A stretch of DNA of 64,000 nucleotides from AC-32 sp963821495 (GTDB lineage: Bacteria > Actinomycetota > Thermoleophilia > Gaiellales > Gaiellaceae): positions 1,860,001 to 1,924,000 of the forward strand of contig CAWGEA010000003.1 of NCBI GenBank assembly GCA_963821495.1, given 5' to 3'. Position numbers and translations under genes: made by a program. This document shows positions 25,236 to 33,700 of this stretch, one piece after another. Each line of letters starts with the position of its first letter. The first letter of the stretch is position 1. The notes below the pieces were generated by a model. That model was not told the DNA's origin, did not search any database, and saw only the letters and a program-made list of their open reading frames with translations.

Positions 25236-25391
25236 CTTCTCGCGTCACTGGCCGGCGCGGGCTCCCGCCGGGCGGAGCCCGGCTCCGCCCCCGCCTCGCG
25301 TGTCTGACGGCACTGCGCTCTCCGGGGCCGGGCACGAGGCACTGTCCCCTCCGGCGCAGCACCGCCAGCCACGCGCCAGAGACGCGAGAAG
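25236..25391. mobile_element. MITE-like inverted-repeat insert at the 5' end of comB
   Basis: Bounded by 17-bp inverted repeats with one mismatch: CTTCTCGCGTCaCTGGC (25236-25252) and its complement GCCAGaGACGCGAGAAG (25375-25391). The 120 bp between is very G+C-rich, with an inner GGGCGGAGCC/GGCTCCGCCC hairpin. A 9-bp direct repeat TCACGTCGC occurs on both sides (25228-25236 and 25406-25414). No transposase inside. The element separates an ATG-CGC start-like sequence from the phosphatase reading frame. Confidence 0.45.
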
Positions 25392-25397
25392 CCCGTC

Positions 25398-26083
25398 GTG
25401 AGGGTTCACGTCGCGTCACCCCGGCCGAGGCCGCCGCCGCGCCGCTCGGGATCGTGGTCGACGTGATGCGCGCGACCTCGACCATCGCGCAGGCGCTGGC
25501 GGCCGGCTACAGCCGGGTGCTCTGCTGCGGGGAGATCGACGACGCGGTCGCGCTGCGGGCGGAGCTGGGCGACGAGGCGATCACCGGCGGCGAGCGCGAG
25601 GCGCAGCGGGTGGAGGCGTTCGACGCCGGAGCCTCGCCGCGCGAGTTCCGCCAGCCGCAGGCCGAGACGCTGATCCTCTCGACGACGAACGGGACGCGTT
25701 CGGTGCTCGCCGCCTCGGCCGCCTGCGACGAGGTCGTGCTCGGCTCGCTGCTGAACCTCGACGCGGTCGCCTCCCATGCGCGCGATTCCGGTGCGGACGC
25801 CGTGGTCGTGCTCTGCGCGGGCTACAAGGGCGCCTTCGCGATCGACGACGCGTACTGCGCCGGCCGGATCGTGCGGCTGGTCGGCGCCGAGCGCACCGAC
25901 GCCGCGATCGCGGCCGAGCTGGTGGCCGAGCGCTTCCCGACCGCGCTCGAGGGGATCAACGCGCGGACGTATGGCCCGCCCGGGCTCGAGGAGGACATCG
26001 CCTTCTGCGCGCAGGAGAGCGTGCTCGACGTCGTGCCGCGGTTCTCGGGGATGGTCGGCCCGGCGGCCGAGATCGTGCTCTAG
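25398..26083 (+). pseudogene. comB: 2-phosphosulfolactate phosphatase (ComB-like), 5' frameshift
   Basis: From 25418 the frame encodes TPAEAAAAPLGIVVDVMRATSTIAQALAAGY and the rest of a ComB phosphatase through LILSTTNGTRSVL and VLCAGYKGAFAIDDAYCAG, which dephosphorylates 2-phosphosulfolactate. The natural start is in another frame: GTG 25398 reads VRVHVA and would join TPAE only if one base were added near 25415-25417. As given, the frame has no good start; an in-frame ATG at 25220 would add about 60 unrelated residues. So this is a recent frameshift, an insertion-damaged gene, or a sequencing error. The stop shares CTAG with the convergent MerR gene. Confidence 0.7.
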
Positions 26084-27414
26084 CCGCGCAGGGCCCCGGC
26101 CGCCCCGTCCCAGCGCCAGTCGCGCCCTCGGCCGAGGTGCGTGCCGCCGAGCCAGCTGTCGAGCCCCGCCACCTCGACGCGGTCGGCCTTCCCGGCCAGG
26201 ACGTCGCGGCCGAGGGCGGTCAGGGCGACGGGCGCCGCAGCGAAGACTCTCGGATCGCCGAGCGGCGGGGGTGGCGGGAGCTCGTCGACGAGCGGCTGCA
26301 GGTCGGCCAGGCGCTTCCAGATCCAGGCGTCGCCGGCGAACACGGCCTCCTCGCGCGCCTGGCTCAGGGCGAAGAGCTCGAGCGGGCGCGTGGGCCCTTC
26401 GAGCAACGGCTCGAGGAGCTGGCGCTCGGTCCGCGAGAGCCCGTGCTCGGCGTCGGGCAGCTCCTCCAGCAGGCGGTGCAGCGCCGGGCCGAGGAAGGGG
26501 AGGGCGGAGGTGTCGCGGTCGAGCAGGGCCGCCAGCGCGGTGGGCTCCGGTGCGCGGAAGGCATCCCAGGCCTCGCGTGCGAGCGCGAGTACCTGCGCGC
26601 TGACCGGCTCGCGGGCGGGCCAGAGCGCCTCGAGCTCGTCTGGCCCCAGCGGTCCGAGGTGCTCGTGCGCCTGGATCAGCTCGGGGCCCTCGGCAGTGAG
26701 CGCGAGCGCCTGCAGCAGCTGCAGCTGGTCGTAGAGGTCGTGCTCGAACCAGAGCACGACGTGGCGGCCCGACGCGAGGGCGTGCGTGAAGAGCCGGTCG
26801 CGTCGCTCGAGCGACTCCAGCAGCGAGCGCTCGGACCCCCAGCCGCACTCGCTCAGGAAGCGCGCACGGACTACCCGCAGCTCTTGCTCCGGAACCGCCG
26901 GCACCGGCCCCTCGTGCAGCACGTCCTGCCACGAGAGCACGGCCCCGCCGAGGCCCGTCTGGCGAAGAGTGTTGCCCGCGCTCTCGCCGTTCGTGACGTG
27001 CAGGAGCGGCCCGAGCTCCGGGTCGCGCCCGCCGCGCGCGAGGTAGGCCGCGCCGCAGGTGCAGCGGTCGAGCGAGTCGCAGGCGCACCCGAGCACGCGC
27101 GCGAGCTCGTCGCGGACGCGGTGCAGGCTCGCGAGCTTCGCGTCGACCTCGTCGATCTTCTGGGCCAGCCGCACGCGGATCGACTCGTGCGCGCGCCCGC
27201 CGCGGGTGAGGCGCGCGTGCTCGGCGATCTCGTCGAGCGTGAAGCCGAGGCCCTGCGCCTCCTTGATCGCCTTGACGAAGCGGACGGTCTCCTCGTCGTA
27301 GGCGCGGTGGCCGTTCGGCGTTCGTCCGGGCTCGGCCAGTAGGCCGCGGCGCTCGTAGTAGCGGAGCGTCTCGATGTTCACTCCCGCGCGTCGCGCGACC
27401 TCTCCGATCCGCAT
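26080..27414 (-). CDS. MerR-family regulator fused to DUF1835 domain
   Basis: 444 residues. Residues 1-70 are a MerR winged helix (MRIGEVARRAGVNIETLRYYERRGLL); 75-108 form the dimer coiled coil, followed by a four-Cys cluster C110-A-C112...C118-T-C120, like the metal loops of MerR/ZntR. From about residue 137 a DUF1835 domain begins (LLHVTNGESAGNTLRQTGL, then DVLHEGPVP, and VLWFEHDLYDQLQL), followed by a winged-helix-like C-terminal part. DUF1835 is normally a separate protein; the fusion is unusual. A mer-type operator/promoter sits directly upstream on the same strand, implying autoregulation. ATG 27414 gives a near-leaderless message. Confidence 0.85.
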   Translation of the reverse strand: MRIGEVARRAGVNIETLRYYERRGLLAEPGRTPNGHRAYDEETVRFVKAIKEAQGLGFTLDEIAEHARLTRGGRAHESIRVRLAQKIDEVDAKLASLHRVRDELARVLGCACDSLDRCTCGAAYLARGGRDPELGPLLHVTNGESAGNTLRQTGLGGAVLSWQDVLHEGPVPAVPEQELRVVRARFLSECGWGSERSLLESLERRDRLFTHALASGRHVVLWFEHDLYDQLQLLQALALTAEGPELIQAHEHLGPLGPDELEALWPAREPVSAQVLALAREAWDAFRAPEPTALAALLDRDTSALPFLGPALHRLLEELPDAEHGLSRTERQLLEPLLEGPTRPLELFALSQAREEAVFAGDAWIWKRLADLQPLVDELPPPPPLGDPRVFAAAPVALTALGRDVLAGKADRVEVAGLDSWLGGTHLGRGRDWRWDGAAGALRG

Positions 27415-27423
27415 GACGAAGCC

Positions 27424-27455
27424 AGCTTAGACCTGTACTCGGGTACGGATGTCAA
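27424..27455 (-). promoter_or_regulatory. mer-type promoter/operator of the MerR-DUF1835 gene
   Basis: On the minus strand: -35 TTGACA (27455-27450), then an imperfect dyad CCGTAC-CCGA-GTACAGG, then -10 TAAGCT (27429-27424). The spacer is about 20 bp (19 if the -10 is read as CTAAGC), the over-long spacing that MerR-family activators need. The half-sites and four-base centre closely match the Tn501/Tn21 mer operator. The gene's ATG is nine bases past the -10. Confidence 0.75.
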
Positions 27456-27574
27456 GCGCGGGCTAACTGCGCTTCGTTTCAAGTGCCTCCCCCGCGATAG
27501 GCGCAGCATCGTTCGGCGCGTTAGACGCACGCCCGCACCCGAAGAGCGGCGGGCCCTGCTCTGGCGAGAGGCGT

Positions 27575-28051
27575 CTAGTGACCGTGGGCGAGCCAGGGCC
27601 TCCGATGTCCGTGCGCTGTATGCGGCGCGCTGTACTCCTCCTTGCGGTAGAGCATCGCCGCCAGCATCGCCGGGATCATCAGCATCATCTGCATCCCGAG
27701 CACGCCTCGCGCCGGGATCGCGTCAAAGGCGTAGAGCACGAGCGCCGGCAGCAGTGGCACGTTCATCGCCAGCGCCATCTCGCCGCCCCGCTCCCAGCTG
27801 TGGCCGCGGTAGCGCATCCACAGCACCATCGGCACGGTCATGTTGAACGCCATCGCAAAAGCCGCCAGCCCGACGTGGTCGCGCCAGGCGGCGGCAAAGC
27901 CGCTGCCGAAGGCGAGCTGGTGGAACGCGCCGAACGCAGCGCCGAGCACGCACATCCCAAGCATCATCACGGCGACCATCTCGAAGAAGTGGCGCAGGAA
28001 GCGGCGCGCCTTCTTGCCTTGCGGCTGAACGGTGACGACTGCGGTCTCCAT
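27575..28051 (-). CDS. Met- and His-rich four-helix membrane protein
   Basis: 158 residues with four hydrophobic helices (about 22-50, 58-82, 90-115, 118-140). It has 17 Met residues, clustered in the helices (MVAVMMLGM; MQMMLMIPAMLAAM), and a His-rich tail (PHTAHGHRRPWLAHGH). No enzyme family is recognised; similar actinobacterial proteins are usually left hypothetical. ATG 28051 is chosen for its Shine-Dalgarno AAGGGGG seven bases upstream; an earlier in-frame start would add a charged extension. It precedes the MerR-DUF1835 gene on the same strand, so a metal-related role is plausible but inferred. Confidence 0.7.
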   Translation of the reverse strand: METAVVTVQPQGKKARRFLRHFFEMVAVMMLGMCVLGAAFGAFHQLAFGSGFAAAWRDHVGLAAFAMAFNMTVPMVLWMRYRGHSWERGGEMALAMNVPLLPALVLYAFDAIPARGVLGMQMMLMIPAMLAAMLYRKEEYSAPHTAHGHRRPWLAHGH

Positions 28052-28337
28052 GGGTGCACCCCCTTGGCGGAAAGGCGCATCGTCACATTCGCCACGATCC
28101 CTGAGCATCCGCACAACCTCGTAAGACGGGTGCGGGAAACCCGCGGAAAGCCCATCCCTTCAGCGCCGCCTCAGCATGATTCCGCGCCGGGTAGCAGTCG
28201 TGGTCCCACGGCGATGACTTCGCCTCCGAAGAAGGGCGGGCCTTGGGCCGCTGCCGGACGCGGGCGCACTGTCGAGAGAGGAGGTCAGGGCAGGCGAGGC
28301 CGCAGGCCGACCTCGCCCGCCATCGGCTCCCGGTTGC
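28052..28337. other. Intergenic region with hairpins, no gene seen
   Basis: About 290 bases between two divergent genes. It contains a GCGGG-AAA-CCCGC hairpin (28132-28144) and a GGCGAGG/CCTCGCC stem near 28293-28320, otherwise featureless G+C-rich sequence. The right end carries the SOS promoter, annotated separately. Confidence 0.4.
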
Positions 28338-28374
28338 TTGACAGCGAACACATGTTCGTGTAGAACATACGTTC
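28338..28374 (+). promoter_or_regulatory. SOS promoter with two LexA boxes
   Basis: Consensus -35 TTGACA (28338-28343), 17-bp spacer, -10 TAGAAC (28361-28366). A perfect actinobacterial-type LexA box CGAACACATGTTCG (28345-28358) fills the spacer and a second, GAACATACGTTC (28363-28374), overlaps the -10 and start site. LexA binding here would block polymerase completely. The imuB GTG follows at 28377, so the mRNA is nearly leaderless. Confidence 0.9.
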
Positions 28375-28376
28375 CC

Positions 28377-29561
28377 GTGATCGCCTGTCTCGTCATCCCC
28401 GGGTTCGAGCTTCGTGCCGCGTTGCGCGAGCGGCCGCGGCTGCAGCTCGAGCCGGCGGCGCTCGCGCCCGAGCCGGGCGCCGAGGCGCTGCTGGGCTCGG
28501 TGACCACGGCCGCGGAGGCGGCCGGGGTGCAGCCGGGGATGCGGCTGGGGGAGGCGCTCGCGATGTGTCCGTCGCTCCAGCTCGTCGATCCCGATCCCGC
28601 CGCGGCCGAGGAGGCCTGGGAGGAGATCGTGCGGCGGCTCGAGGACGCGGGCTTCGCGGTCGACTCGGCCGCGCCCGGCTGTGCGTACTTCGAGACGAGC
28701 GGGGTGGAGCGGCTCTACGGCGGGCTCGAGTCGGCGCTGAAGCGCGCCCTGAAGGCCGCGGGCGCGGGTTGGGACGCGCGCGTGGGTGCCGCGACCCGGC
28801 GCTTCGCGGCGCTGGCCGCGGCGAACGTCGCGCGCTCGGGGCAGGCGCTGGTCGTCTCCGACGAGCGGACGCGGGAGTTCCTCGCGCCGCTCCCGGTGAG
28901 CCTGCTGCCGATGGAGGCCCGCAGGCGCGCGGAGCTGGAGGAGCTGGGAGTGAAGAGGCTTGGCGAGCTTGCCGGGCTTCCGGGTGGCGCCGTGGCCGAA
29001 CGTCTGGGGCCGGACGGCCGGCGCGCCTGGGGCCTGGCGAGGGGTGGCTCGAAGCGCCGCGTCCGCGGGCGCAGGCCCGCGGCGGAGCTGTTCGAGGCAC
29101 TCGAGTTCCCCGAGGCCGTCGGGAACGAGCTGACGCTGCGGCGCTCGCTGGGCGTCCTGCTCGACCGGCTGCTCGCACGGCCGGAGCGAGGCGGGCGGCC
29201 CCTGCGCAAGGTCGCGCTTGCGGGGCGCCTGGTCGGCGGCGGCTCGTGGCGGCGAACGGTGACGCTTCGCGACGCCACCGCCGATCCCGCCCGCCTGCGC
29301 GCCGCGCTCGCGCCGAAGCTCACCGACCTGCCGGCGCCCGTGGTGATGCTGCGGCTCGAGGCGCTGGTGCTCGCCGAGTCGGTCGGCAACCAACTCGAGC
29401 TCGTCCGGCCCGAGGGCGACGAGCTGCGGGCGCACTTGAGCGAGGGCCTGCGCCAGGTCCGAGCGGGCACCGGGTCGGGATCCGTCTGCACCGTCGTCGA
29501 GGTCGCACCGTGGTCGCGCCTGCCCGAGCAGCGAGCGCTGCTCGTCCCACGCGACGACTAA
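28377..29561 (+). CDS. imuB: ImuB-like inactive Y-family polymerase
   Basis: 394 residues with the Y-family polymerase fold: palm start VIACLVIPGFELRAAL, the SVTTAAEAAGVQPGMRLGEALAMCP fingers motif, AYFETSGVERLYGG, and helix-hairpin-helix ELGVKRLGELAGLPGGAVAERLG. The catalytic carboxylates are gone (the DxD site reads VIPG, the SxDE site reads GCAYFET), as in ImuB proteins that act as clamp-binding adaptors for DnaE2 in mutagenic repair. NQLELV near residue 350 may be the clamp-binding motif. Shorter than most ImuB proteins (about 500). GTG 28377 sits just past the LexA-controlled promoter. Confidence 0.85.
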   Translation: MIACLVIPGFELRAALRERPRLQLEPAALAPEPGAEALLGSVTTAAEAAGVQPGMRLGEALAMCPSLQLVDPDPAAAEEAWEEIVRRLEDAGFAVDSAAPGCAYFETSGVERLYGGLESALKRALKAAGAGWDARVGAATRRFAALAAANVARSGQALVVSDERTREFLAPLPVSLLPMEARRRAELEELGVKRLGELAGLPGGAVAERLGPDGRRAWGLARGGSKRRVRGRRPAAELFEALEFPEAVGNELTLRRSLGVLLDRLLARPERGGRPLRKVALAGRLVGGGSWRRTVTLRDATADPARLRAALAPKLTDLPAPVVMLRLEALVLAESVGNQLELVRPEGDELRAHLSEGLRQVRAGTGSGSVCTVVEVAPWSRLPEQRALLVPRDD

Positions 29562-29563
29562 GG

Positions 29564-29731
29564 CGTCGCTTGCGATGCCGTCCAAGAGTCGTGCCGGCTT
29601 TGCCGGCGCGACGTCTCGATCGTCGCTTGCGATGCCGTTCAAGAGTCGTGCTGGCTTTGCCGGCGCGACGTCTCGATCGTCGCTTGCGATGCCGACGATG
29701 AGAGCCGTGCCGGCTTCGCCGGTACGGCGAA
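29564..29731 (+). repeat. 57-bp tandem REP-like repeat, three units
   Basis: Units at 29564-29620, 29621-29677 and 29678 to about 29731. The first two differ at only two positions; the third keeps both modules but diverges in the spacer. Each unit has CGTCGCTTGCGATGCC followed, about 12 bases on, by CGTGCCGGCTTTGCCGG, which forms a GCCGGC-TTT-GCCGGC hairpin. The array lies between imuB and the DUF6504 gene, whose ATG falls in the third unit. The same modules recur singly at six or more other gaps in the window. Confidence 0.88.
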
Positions 29732-29961
29732 TAAACGAGCCGGTGGGCGTGCTCGTGGAAGCGCACGTCGACGGCTCGCCGCGGGCGGTCAACCGCTCGC
29801 CGGTCGCGCTGGTGCGGGAGGAGTGGCGCGTGGTCGACCGCTGGTGGACGGAGGAGCCGGTCAGCCGGCGCTACTTCGACGTCGTCCTCGCAGGCGGTGA
29901 GCACGCGGTGGTGTTCCTGGACGAGGAGGCCGGCCGCTGGTTCAGCCAGCGAGGAATCTGA
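29698..29961 (+). CDS. DUF6504 family protein of the mutasome cassette
   Basis: 87 residues. After an N-terminal stretch that reads through the repeat, the core NEPVGVLVEAHVDGSPRAVNRSPVALVREEWRVVDRWWTEEPVSRRYFDVVLAGGEHAVVF-like sequence matches the small DUF6504 proteins found between imuB and dnaE2 in actinobacteria: a basic/aromatic small beta fold of unknown function. The true start is uncertain: ATG 29698 lies inside the third repeat unit, and later GTG codons (about 29743) are possible. Continuous open frame further upstream is repeat-derived. Confidence 0.7.
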   Translation: MRAVPASPVRRINEPVGVLVEAHVDGSPRAVNRSPVALVREEWRVVDRWWTEEPVSRRYFDVVLAGGEHAVVFLDEEAGRWFSQRGI

Positions 29962-29966
29962 CGGGG

Positions 29967-30758
29967 TCAGCCGTTGCGGCGCAGGCGGTCGACGAAGCCG
30001 CCGGGCGGCGCGTGCAGGTTGAGGAAGCGAATCGGCCCAGGCCCGGGGTTGCGAAAGCCGTGGACAGAGCCCGGCGGCGCGGCTACGAAGCTGTCCGGCC
30101 CGGCGACGTGCGACTCGTCGCCGACGCGAAACTCGATCTGTCCTTCGAGGACGTAGAACGCGTCGACGTGGTCGGCGTGCGTGTGCGGGTCGACGCCCTC
30201 GAACTCCGGCAGGAAAGTCATGTCGATCGCGGTGAGCTGCGGCAGGTCGCAGAGGATCCGCAGCGTGCTCGTCTCGTGCCCGATCGTCTCGGCGTCGTCG
30301 GGCGAGGCCAGCACGGCGTCCTCGAAGGGCCGCCCACCGTCGGCCGGCGGGTCGTGCTGGTCGAAGCTCGGGTCCGGCCGTCCGCGGATCTCGTTCCCGA
30401 AGCCGACCGAGGGCGTGTGCAGGTTGAGGAAGGTGGCGGTGGCGGCGCTCGAGTTCCGGAACGTGTGCACGACGTTCGGCGGCGCGGCGGCGAGCATCCC
30501 CGGCGTCGCGCGCACCTTCTGAAGGTGCGGCCCGAGCGAGAGCTCGATCTCGCCCTCGAGCACGTAGAACGCGTCCGTGTGGTGCAGGTGGATGTGGGGC
30601 TGCGGTCCCTCCTCGCCCGGCGCGTAGCGGAACCAGGTCACGATCAGCTCGTCGAGCTCGGTGAGGATCCGCAGCGTCTTCTCGGCGCGGTCGGCGACGG
30701 TCTCGCCTTCGCCGGGTCGTAGGAGCAGCGGCCGGTGGTCGTCGAGCTGCACGCGCAT
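29967..30758 (-). CDS. Two-domain cupin protein
   Basis: 263 residues with duplicated cupin barrels. Domain 1 has QPHIHLHHTDAFYVLEGEIEL and domain 2 has DPHTHADHVDAFYVLEGQIEF, each the first cupin motif with its metal-binding HxH and Glu; each domain ends with PP(N/G)VVHTFRN / PPGSVHGFRN, giving the last His. Probably a metal-dependent dioxygenase, isomerase or sugar-binding protein; substrate unknown. Antisense to the mutasome cassette: it stops five bases past the DUF6504 stop and its start overlaps the dnaE2 start by 24 bases. Confidence 0.85.
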   Translation of the reverse strand: MRVQLDDHRPLLLRPGEGETVADRAEKTLRILTELDELIVTWFRYAPGEEGPQPHIHLHHTDAFYVLEGEIELSLGPHLQKVRATPGMLAAAPPNVVHTFRNSSAATATFLNLHTPSVGFGNEIRGRPDPSFDQHDPPADGGRPFEDAVLASPDDAETIGHETSTLRILCDLPQLTAIDMTFLPEFEGVDPHTHADHVDAFYVLEGQIEFRVGDESHVAGPDSFVAAPPGSVHGFRNPGPGPIRFLNLHAPPGGFVDRLRRNG

Positions 30759-33700
30759 TCAGCCTATTCGTTCCTCGACGGCGCGTCGCTGCCGGAGGAG
30801 CTCGCGGCGCGGGCGGCGGAGCTCGGCTACGAGGCGCTCGCGCTGACCGACCACGACGGTGTGTACGGCTCGCTCGAGTTCGCGCACGCGGCCAAGGCTT
30901 TCGGTGTGCGGCCGATCACGGGCGCCGAGGTGACGCTGACCGACGGCTCGCACGTGACGCTGCTGGTCGAAAGTGCGGAGGGCTACGCGAACCTCTGCCG
31001 GTTGCTGACGGCCGCCCACGCGGGGACGAGGCCGAAGGAGGGCGCCGACCCGTTGCCGCCGTCGCTCGACGCGGCACTGCTGGCGGAGCTGAACGACGGC
31101 CTCGTCTGCCTCTCCGGCTGCGCGCGGCACGGGCTCGCGCTCCGCAACCCGAACGGCGCGGCCGTGCTCGCGCGCGCGTTCGGGCGCGAGCGCTTCTTCG
31201 TCGAGCTGCAGCGTCCGTACGAGCGCGGCGACGCGCGCCGGCTCGCGGCGCTGCGCGACCTCGCCGCGGCGCTCGGGGTCGACACGGTCGCGACCGGCGA
31301 CGTCCACGCGCACCACCCCCGGCGCGCCGGGCTCCAGGACGTGCTGGTCGCGATCCGCTGCCGCACCTCGCTCGACGGTTGCGAGGCGGAGCGGCGCGGC
31401 AACCTCGAGAGCGTGCTCGCTTCGCCCGCCGAGCTCGAGGAGCGCTTCCCGCTCGACCGCGAGGCGGTCCGGCGCACCGGCGCGCTCGCCGAGCGGCTCG
31501 AGTTCGACCTGACCGAGGACCTCGGCTACCGCTACCCCGACTTCTCCGACACCGGCGAGCCGGCGATCCGACAGCTGGCAGGCGTATGCGACCGCGCCTT
31601 CACGGAGCGCTATGGCGACGCGAACGGACAAACGCTGCACGTTCCAGGATCACGTTCACGACTGCGGATCTTGGCGCGCGAACGTCTTCAGGAAGAGCTG
31701 AAGCTGATCGACGAGCTCGGCCTTGCCGGGTTCTTCCTTCTGCACTGGGAGGTGCTCGAGCTGGCGCGCGAGTGCGCGCTCGAGGTGCGGGGCGGTTCGC
31801 TCGCGCGGAACGTCCTGCCGCCGGGCCGCGGCCGAGGGAGCTCGGTGGGCTCGATCGTCTGCTACCTGACCGGCCTCTCGCACGTCGACCCGGTGCACGC
31901 CGGCCTCTCGCTCGGTCGCTTCCTCAACCGGGAGCTGGTCTCGGTGCCGGACATCGACCTCGACTTTCCCCGCGACATCCGCGAGAAGCTGATCGTCGCC
32001 GTCTGCGAGCGCTACGGCCACGAGCACTCGGCGCTCGTCGCGAGCTTCTCGACCTACCACGCGCGGGGCGCGATCCGCGACGTCGGCAAGGCTCTCGGGC
32101 TCCCGTTCGGCGAGCTCGAGCGGCTCGCGCGCCTCACCGACGGCAACCCGTACCGCGTCGGCGAGGAGCTCGCGAAGCTGCCGGACGCGGAGGCAAAGCT
32201 CGCATCGCCCCGGTGGCGCGCCTTCGCCGAGCTCTGCGGCGAGATCGGCGGCCTGCCGAGGCACGTCTCGCAGCACCCGGGTGGGATGGTGATCTCGACC
32301 CGCCCCCTCGTCGAGCTCGTGCCCGTGCAGCCAGCCGCGATGGCCGGCCGACAGCTCTGTCAGTGGGACAAGGACTCGTGCGCCGACGCGGGCTTCCTGA
32401 AAATCGACCTGCTCGGGCTCGGGATGCTCTCCGCGGTCGAGGATTGCGTCGAGCAGATCGCGAGCGTCCACGGGGAAACCATCGATCTGTCGCGCGTCCC
32501 GCTCGACGACCGCGAGGTCTACGGCGAGATCCAGCGCGCCGACACGATCGGCGTCTTCCAGATCGAGAGCCGCGCCCAGATGCAGTCGCTACTGCGCACG
32601 CGCCCGGAGAACCTCGACGACCTGACGATCCAGGTCGCGCTCGTGCGGCCGGGCCCGATCCAGGGCGGCGCGGTGCACCCGTACATCGAGCGCCGTGCGA
32701 AGCGGCGCGTCGACCCGTCCTACGAGCCACCGGTCGACCATCCGTCGCTGCGCGAGCCGCTGCGCGAGACACTCGGGGTGATCGTCTTCCAGGACCAGGT
32801 GCTCGAGGTGGCGATGGCCCTGGCCGGCTTCTCGATCGGCGAGGCGGAGGGGCTGCGCCGGGCGATGAGCCGCAAGCGCTCGCTGGAGGCGATCGAGGCG
32901 TTCCGCGGCCGCTTCGTCGAGGGTGCCGTCGCGTGTGGGGTCGGCGCGGAGGTCGCGAACGGGGTCTTCGACAAGCTGGTCGGCTTCTCGGGCTTCGGCT
33001 TTCCGAAGTCGCATGCGGCGGCTTTCGGGCTGCTCGCCTACCAGTCGGCGTGGCTGCGGCACCACTATCCCGCCGAGTTCCTGTGCGCGCTGCTGAACGC
33101 GCAGCCGATGGGGTTCTACCCGCCGTCATCGCTCGTGCGGGACGCCCAGCGGCGCGGGGTGGAGGTGCGGCCGCCGGCTGTGAACCTGAGCGCGGCGGAG
33201 TGCGCCCTCGAGGGGAAGTCGGTGCGCGTGGGGCTCTCGTACGTGCGCTCGCTGGGGAAGGAGGAGGCGAAGACAGTTGCGGCGGAGCGGGAGCGGCGCG
33301 GGCCGTTCTCGGGCGTGCGGGAGCTGGCGCAGCGCACGGGGCTCGACCGTGCGCGGCTGGAGGCGCTGGTCGCGTCGGGCGCCTGCGACGCCCTTGGCCG
33401 CCACGGACGGCGCTCACTGCTGTGGGAGCTCGGGTTCGCGCCGCGAGCGCAGACCGTGCCCGGAAGCGGGGGCGAGGAGAGCCAGCTCGCGCTGCCGCTC
33501 GACCCGACCGCGGAGACGCCCGCGCTGAGGGAGCAGACGGCGTGGGAGCGGATGCTCGCCGACTACCGCACGACGAGCCTCTCGGTCGGCGTTCACCCGC
33601 TCACGCTGCTGCGGCCACACCTGCCGGAGTGGACGCTCTCGAGCCGGGAGCTCGCGGAGGCGCAGGCGGGGCGGGTCGTCGCCGTCGCCGGGATGGCCGT

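Noticed and set aside
25220..25417. In-frame ATG 25220 as the real start of the 2-phosphosulfolactate phosphatase
   Set aside because: It would add about 60 residues of Arg/Pro/Gly-rich sequence through the inverted-repeat insert; the family begins with M-R-V-x-V-A-F-T-P, which is found one base out of frame at 25398.
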